In this document: positions 4,444 through 7,880 of the stretch, one piece after another
How positions within the stretch are numbered: the stretch's first letter is position 1
Layout: each line of letters opens with the position of its first letter
DNA from: Chroococcidiopsidaceae cyanobacterium CP_BM_RX_35
GTDB lineage: Bacteria; Cyanobacteriota; Cyanobacteriia; Cyanobacteriales; Chroococcidiopsidaceae
Direction of reading: 5' to 3'
Assembly (NCBI GenBank): GCA_019242465.1
Contig: JAFAVL010000563.1
Location: 1 to 7,880 of the forward strand
Length of the DNA: 7,880 nucleotides
The notes under the pieces: generated by a model
What the model saw: only the letters and a program-made list of their open reading frames with translations
Databases searched by the model: none
What the model was told of the DNA's origin: nothing
Made by a program: the position numbers and the translations under genes

Positions 4444-5736
4444 ATGGTAGAGTCAGAAGGGCAAAGTCCTAAGGAAGAGCCAGTATCAGAGGTTTATGCT
4501 GAGTCAACGTTCTCCCGGAGCGAACCTCCGGGAGCTGCGTCGACTTCGTCAATGGTAACAGAGGCAGAGCAAAAACCCAGAGAGCAGCAAGAAGCAGACG
4601 TTTCAGATATTGCACCATTGTTTGAGCTAGACGAGCAAACTTCCGAAGATCCGCCAGAAACGGTAGACAGTTCAAGTGTCGAGCAGCAAAATGAGGTAGA
4701 AGCACCAATCGTTGCGGCAAAGTCAGAGGTAAAACCTGACAACCCATTTGAAACCGCAGCACAAGAGCGAATCGCAGATTTGCTGAGTCAGGAACAATGG
4801 CTGAGGCAGGAAATTTTCTCGTTGCAAGCTTCCCACAAACAGGTGTCTGAACAACTGCTTGCAACTCAAAAGTCGTTAGGAAGCTTAGTCAGCGAAACGC
4901 TAGCGCAATTAGAGCAGCGCAAACAGGCGCTGCAAATCTCAGTGGAACAACTAGAGCGTCGTCAGGAGCGGATTCGGACAGAGATGCGAACGACTTTTGC
5001 TGGGGCTTCCCAAGAACTAGCAATTCGCGTGCAAGGCTTTAAAGATTACCTTACTGGTAGTTTACAAGATTTGGCAGTAGCAGCAGAACAGTTAGAACTG
5101 GTACCAAAGGCTAAAGCTGAACCAGAACCGCTAACTGCCAAACCGCAAAAGGCAGTCCAATCGTCTTCAACACCACAGTTTGCCGAACAGCAGTTTCATT
5201 CGACCACTAAGCAAATTCGCCGCCTCATTGACCAATACCGGACCAAGCCAGACTACTACGGACCACCTTGGCAACTACGTCGCACCTTCGAACCAGTCCA
5301 TGCCGAGCGCGTTGCTAACTGGTTTTTCACCCAAGGAGGGCGAGGAGCTTTACGCTCGATGGGCAGCCGCTTACAGAATATCCTGATTGGCTCGGCGATT
5401 ATCTCTATATCATCTACATTGTATGCTGATCGCCTCCGTACTCTAGTGTTAGCAAATACTCCTGAACGTCTAGGAGAATGGCGAAGAGGATTACAGGATT
5501 GCCTGGGAATTTCGCGTGGAGATTTTGGTCCAGAGCGCGGTGTGGTTTTGTTTGAAGCACCCGAAGCTGTGGCAATGAAGGCAGAGCGACTTGTGAAAGC
5601 CAATCAGATGCCGTTGATTGTAGTTGACGACTCTGAAGACCAAATCAGCCTCTCGCTGCTACAATTTCCCCTATGGATTGCCTTTGCCCCCGATCCTCAA
5701 ACGCTGAGAGACAGAGATAGAGATTATGACTTTTGA
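4444..5736 (+). CDS. DUF3086-family coiled-coil protein
   Basis: A 430-residue protein assigned to cyanobacterial DUF3086 from its C-terminal block; the function is unknown. Residues 1-100 are acidic, Ser/Glu-rich and probably disordered. Residues 106-215 are a long Gln/Glu-rich coiled coil (ERIADLLSQEQWLRQEI onward). Residues 220-250 are a Pro/Lys linker. Residues 255-420 are a compact conserved domain with QIRRLIDQYRTKPDYYGPPW, FEPVHAERVANWFFTQGGRG, the hydrophobic LIGSAIISISSTLYADRLR, and LIVVDD followed by LQFPLWIAFAPDP. The tail is DRDRDYDF. A palindromic repeat (4512-4534) is embedded in frame in the disordered part. The ATG at 4444 has no Shine-Dalgarno, and the frame stays open back to a TAG at 4384 with protein-like sequence, so the true start may be upstream. 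plsY begins 9 bases after the stop, so the two are probably in one operon. Confidence 0.85.
   Translation: MVESEGQSPKEEPVSEVYAESTFSRSEPPGAASTSSMVTEAEQKPREQQEADVSDIAPLFELDEQTSEDPPETVDSSSVEQQNEVEAPIVAAKSEVKPDNPFETAAQERIADLLSQEQWLRQEIFSLQASHKQVSEQLLATQKSLGSLVSETLAQLEQRKQALQISVEQLERRQERIRTEMRTTFAGASQELAIRVQGFKDYLTGSLQDLAVAAEQLELVPKAKAEPEPLTAKPQKAVQSSSTPQFAEQQFHSTTKQIRRLIDQYRTKPDYYGPPWQLRRTFEPVHAERVANWFFTQGGRGALRSMGSRLQNILIGSAIISISSTLYADRLRTLVLANTPERLGEWRRGLQDCLGISRGDFGPERGVVLFEAPEAVAMKAERLVKANQMPLIVVDDSEDQISLSLLQFPLWIAFAPDPQTLRDRDRDYDF
4512..4534. repeat. Palindromic repeat inside the DUF3086 coding region
   Basis: CTCCCGGAG (4512-4520) and CTCCGGGAG (4526-4534) form a perfect 9-bp stem around the loop CGAAC. 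It shares the form GGAG-(C/G)GAAC-CTCC with the large stem at 2336-2362, so both may belong to one repeat family. It is read in frame as SRSEPPGAA, in a region of low constraint. A similar small palindrome may have inserted here and been tolerated as peptide. Confidence 0.65.
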
Positions 5737-5745
5737 GCCCAAAAT

Positions 5746-6411
5746 ATGGTTACTTGGTTGATTTTATCTGGGGCGATTTGGCTAACAGCTTATCTCTGGG
5801 GCTCGATTCCTACAGGATACTTAGCAGGAAGGCTACTGCAAGGCATTGATCTGCGCGAACATGGTTCTGGTTCCACTGGGGCAACTAATGTACTCAGAAC
5901 TTTGGGGAAAGGTCCAGCATTATTGGTCTTACTAATTGATACGCTGAAGGGAGTGTTGGCAATCGCGGGTGGGAATTGGGCGCTTGCCTTCGCTGCTGAC
6001 CGCTACCTTATACCAGCAGCGGTGCAACCTGATTGGTACCCTTGGGTATTAGCTGTTGCTGGCTTAGCAGCTTTAATAGGACATAGTAAATCGATCTGGC
6101 TAGGCTTTACAGGTGGCAAATCTGTGGGAACCAGCCTAGGAGTTCTACTCGCCATGTGTTGGCAGGTAGGTTTAGGAACGCTCTTGGTATTTAGCGTCGT
6201 GTTGGCGCTATCGCGAACCGTGTCTCTAGGTTCCTTGGCTGGAGCGGTCGTTGTTTCTATCCTGATGCTCCTCCTACATCAACCACTACCCTACCAGTTG
6301 TTTGCAGTGGCTGGCGGTCTGTATGTCATTTGGCGACACCAGAGCAATCTCCAGCGCATAGTTGCTGGGACAGAGCCACGAATAGGAGCGCCTTTGGCGG
6401 AGTCGTCTTAA
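5746..6411 (+). CDS. plsY: Acyl-phosphate:glycerol-3-phosphate acyltransferase PlsY
   Basis: PlsY moves an acyl group from acyl-phosphate to the sn-1 position of glycerol-3-phosphate, giving lysophosphatidic acid, the first committed step of membrane phospholipid synthesis. It is a polytopic inner-membrane enzyme. The 221 residues show the family motifs in order: GSIPTGYLAGR (19-29), the glycerol-phosphate loop DLREHGSGSTGATNVLRTLGK (35-55, given whole only by position and key residues GSGSTGATN), GHSKSIWLGFTGGKSVGT (112-129) and WRHQSNLQRIVAGTEPRIG (196-214). Hydrophobic segments at about 3-19, 56-75, 98-112, 128-155 and 160-190 fit the usual topology. The length is normal to slightly long, with a small Ala/Trp-rich insert at about 82-98. 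Spacing of 9 bases after DUF3086 implies cotranscription. No terminator is obvious after the stop. Confidence 0.95.
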   Translation: MVTWLILSGAIWLTAYLWGSIPTGYLAGRLLQGIDLREHGSGSTGATNVLRTLGKGPALLVLLIDTLKGVLAIAGGNWALAFAADRYLIPAAVQPDWYPWVLAVAGLAALIGHSKSIWLGFTGGKSVGTSLGVLLAMCWQVGLGTLLVFSVVLALSRTVSLGSLAGAVVVSILMLLLHQPLPYQLFAVAGGLYVIWRHQSNLQRIVAGTEPRIGAPLAESS

Positions 6412-6463
6412 GAAATACATCTAGCAGCAAAATTTTCCTAAAACTTACGATATAGCTGCGCTT

Positions 6464-6607
6464 TCATTTCCCGTGAGGCTTAGTAGAACCTGATGATGAA
6501 AGCTTAGGTTCAGCAAATGAGTGCCGCACCGTTTCGGGCTCAACCTGCTCTAGTGCCCATTCCTGGATGTGGCGCAAGCGTTGGGAAAACTGACGCTTAG
6601 TGGGAGC
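6464..6607 (-). pseudogene. Possible gene remnant (C-terminal fragment)
   Basis: On the minus strand a frame is open for 47 codons between TAA (6608-6610) and TGA (6464-6466). It reads protein-like: KRQFSQRLRHIQEWALEQVE, then PETVRHSF and a Ser/Lys-rich tail ending KPHGK. There is no ATG or plausible Shine-Dalgarno; GTG and TTG codons inside are poorly placed. It looks like the 3' end of a gene whose front was lost. I do not recognise the family, and chance openness over this length is possible, so confidence is low. Confidence 0.3.
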
Positions 6608-6679
6608 TTAGCTCTTTATGGATTCCAGGGAGCTGAAGCTATTAAGGAGAACTCACATCCTTGATGGGTAAGCATTCAA

Positions 6680-6703
6680 GGTTCTCTAGTCATCTAGAGA
6701 GCC
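6680..6703 (-). terminator. Stem-loop over the 3' end of the small coiled-coil gene
   Basis: GGTTCTCTAG (6680-6689) and CTAGAGAGCC (6694-6703) pair over 10 bp with a single mismatched position and the loop TCAT. The TGA stop (6690-6692) of the minus-strand ORF lies in the loop. It could terminate or stabilise that message, but no run of T follows on the minus strand, so it is not a canonical intrinsic terminator. Confidence 0.35.
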
Positions 6704-6947
6704 GCAACTCATATCTGACCAGCGTCAAAGGCGAGTGTTCGTCAATAGCCATTCTGAGCTTTAGGTCTTTTACTATACCAATCTCCCTGTCAATTTCCTG
6801 CTGATATGTCTGATACTTGTTTAGTGAGCTATCCTCAGACTGAAGTTCTTTGCTAGCTCGACTCATTAAAGCGTTAACTTCTTGTAACAAAGCAATTACC
6901 TGTCTTTGCAGGTCTTGGACACTTAGGTTAGGGGCTTTATAAGTCAC
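6690..6947 (-). CDS. Small coiled-coil protein, uncharacterised
   Basis: An 85-residue frame from a GTG (6945-6947). Its composition fits a real soluble helical protein: heptad-like hydrophobic spacing through LSVQDLQRQVIALLQEVNAL (8-27) and again in YQQEIDREIGIVKDLKLRM (48-66), with a polar break between them. This suggests a helical hairpin or coiled-coil dimer. It ends in a basic RYELRLSR. No family is recognised. No Shine-Dalgarno precedes the GTG, and an in-frame stop lies within about 60 bases upstream, so no longer form with an ATG exists. It has no partner gene on its strand nearby. It may be a small adaptor or the solitary half of a two-gene unit, but the sequence gives no proof. Confidence 0.5.
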   Translation of the reverse strand: MTYKAPNLSVQDLQRQVIALLQEVNALMSRASKELQSEDSSLNKYQTYQQEIDREIGIVKDLKLRMAIDEHSPLTLVRYELRLSR

Positions 6948-7327
6948 AGGATTTTTATTTGGTAGTTTTTAATGTTAGGCGAGTCATTTCACACTATTTC
7001 TTAGCTTCAATCACGGTTTGTTACGAAAAAATGCTGATAAAACTACAAAATAACTATAGATATTCATTATTCAGTAATGTCTAATTTATATATAAATATT
7101 AGAAGATCAGCAAAATCTTTATTAAAGAGTATAAGCAGTAATTTTGTCAAATCTGTTAAATGAACTTCCTTATTTTGGAAAGATTTTGTGAATTTGCAAT
7201 TGGCTTTGATTCCAATGCTAAATTGCCAGAAATAATTTATAAATAAAATATTAAGCTGCTTTGTAAATTTTAGTTATACGATTGGTTATTGTTAAGGCAA
7301 TACAGCATCATCGGAATCATTGATACC

Positions 7328-7348
7328 AAAATTATCCCTCATAATTTT
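7328..7348. repeat. Perfect 8-bp AT-rich inverted repeat
   Basis: AAAATTAT and ATAATTTT flank the loop CCCTC. In such AT-rich DNA a chance stem is plausible. It could be a protein-binding dyad or a weak RNA hairpin. Confidence 0.4.
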
Positions 7349-7456
7349 CCAGTTAAATGTCATAATCAAGGGTGTTATTTTTGAGCATTGTCCAACCATG
7401 CGAACGTTAATTTCATAACTGTACTGATCGTATCAACTAAGGTTTCAGGCTTTCAC

Positions 7457-7476
7457 CCGTGAGAACACGGATTTTT
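7457..7476 (+). terminator. Weak terminator-like hairpin with T-run
   Basis: CCGTG-AGAA-CACGG (7457-7470) is followed by ATTTTT. The stem is only five pairs but GC-rich with a compact tetraloop, the form of an intrinsic terminator on the plus strand. No plus-strand gene ends just before it, so it would have to end an unannotated RNA or read-through. Confidence 0.3.
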
Positions 7477-7643
7477 AGCCATGCCAGTCTACTAATTTCA
7501 GCGGAATTACGAAAATCGTTGGAACTTGTATTCTTCTGTTGTGTAGTTTTAAATGCTTTGGGAGTGAGGTTGTTCTTAATTTGATGTAGAAAACCTTGGC
7601 GGGCAGGTTAAAATTCAATCAGTCTGTCTTTGGGAGTGGCGTT

Positions 7644-7880
7644 ATGGTCCAGTACAACCCACTACAATACCTGCCCTCGGCTGAGGAACTACCTGACTCA
7701 GATGACTTACCTGTGGATAACGAACTGCAAACGCTAGTTCCCAACTTATTACGCTTCATTCTGGGCTGGCTTTGGGCAGCGCGCTCAGACTGGTTTTTCG
7801 GCGTGAACATGGGCATTTACCATCTCACATCTGTCAGTCTCAGAGTTCCCGTTGTTCCTGATGCTTTCTTATGCTTAGGT
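7644..7880 (+). CDS. Uma2-family (DUF820) putative nuclease, N-terminal 79 residues
   Basis: Uma2/DUF820 proteins have a PD-(D/E)XK-like restriction-endonuclease fold and are highly multiplied in cyanobacteria; their physiological role is not settled. The translation MVQYNPLQYLPSAEELPDSD, then LPVDNELQTLVPNLLRFIL, DWFFGVNMGIY and VVPDAFLCLG follows the N-terminal pattern of the family, including the VPD segment that supplies an acidic active-site residue. ATG at 7644 is preceded by GGGAG with seven bases of spacing. The frame is open to the window edge, and the remaining catalytic part lies outside. Between GIY and VPD this copy has a longer, hydrophobic stretch (HLTSVSLRVPV) than I expect. 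The minus-strand frame over the same bases is its shadow. Confidence 0.85.
   Translation, partial: MVQYNPLQYLPSAEELPDSDDLPVDNELQTLVPNLLRFILGWLWAARSDWFFGVNMGIYHLTSVSLRVPVVPDAFLCLG

Larger units (their letters stand above)
6948..7643. other. AT-rich intergenic region of about 700 bases without a recognisable gene
   Basis: Base composition shifts to strongly AT-rich, above all at 7020-7290, unlike the flanking genes. No frame has coding character. It holds two hairpins, listed separately. I see no tRNA, CRISPR array, IS end or known riboswitch core. It might contain promoters for the two flanking divergent genes, a small RNA, or remnants of transferred DNA. Confidence 0.6.

Noticed and set aside
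4469..4864. Long minus-strand open frame opposite DUF3086
   Set aside because: It lies opposite the Glu/Gln/Ser-rich coding region, where antisense frames stay open by composition; it has no recognisable domain.
5256..5603. Minus-strand open frame of 115 codons opposite DUF3086
   Set aside because: It is antisense to the most conserved part of the DUF3086 protein, with an Arg/Pro-rich shadow composition.
7619..7816. Minus-strand open frame of 65 codons
   Set aside because: It is the antisense shadow of the Uma2-family gene, whose translation is clearly family-like.

Overview
The window looks like chromosomal DNA of a cyanobacterium, probably filamentous or Chroococcidiopsis/Nostoc-like. The reasons are a cyanobacterial-type RecA, a DUF3119 / DUF3086 / plsY cluster, an Uma2 (DUF820) protein, a HIP1 octamer (GCGATCGC) and GC-rich palindromic repeats of the kind scattered through Nostocales genomes. 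Genus and family assignments are from memory of the families; no search was run.

Left part (1-2151, all minus strand, read right to left): a likely DNA-damage operon. It begins with a 246-residue protein I do not recognise. An 8-base overlap leads into a fusion of pentapeptide repeats with a complete UmuD-type autoprotease, and recA follows (its 3' part runs off the window). Between the fusion gene and recA lies a perfect match to the cyanobacterial LexA box, next to a good -10 element, so recA can also be driven from its own damage-regulated promoter. A one-mismatch version of the box lies upstream of the whole operon at 2462-2475. The fusion keeps UmuD's cleavage site, Ser/Lys dyad and exact spacing, but carries about 95 extra N-terminal residues that cleavage would release. 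No umuC is visible. The last nine RecA residues at the window edge depart sharply from the invariant L2 loop.

Middle (2152-3420): a palindrome-rich intergenic stretch, then a TetR/AcrR regulator on the minus strand with a palindrome over its own probable -35 element.

Right of centre (3421-6411, plus strand): a small single-span membrane protein, a DUF3119 membrane protein, a DUF3086 coiled-coil protein and PlsY, the acyl-phosphate:glycerol-3-phosphate acyltransferase of phospholipid synthesis. DUF3086 and plsY are 9 bases apart and probably cotranscribed, which suggests an envelope-lipid setting for the DUF proteins.

Right end (6412-7880): a possible gene remnant, a small coiled-coil ORF on the minus strand, about 700 bases of AT-rich DNA without a recognisable gene, and the start of an Uma2-family gene that runs off the window.
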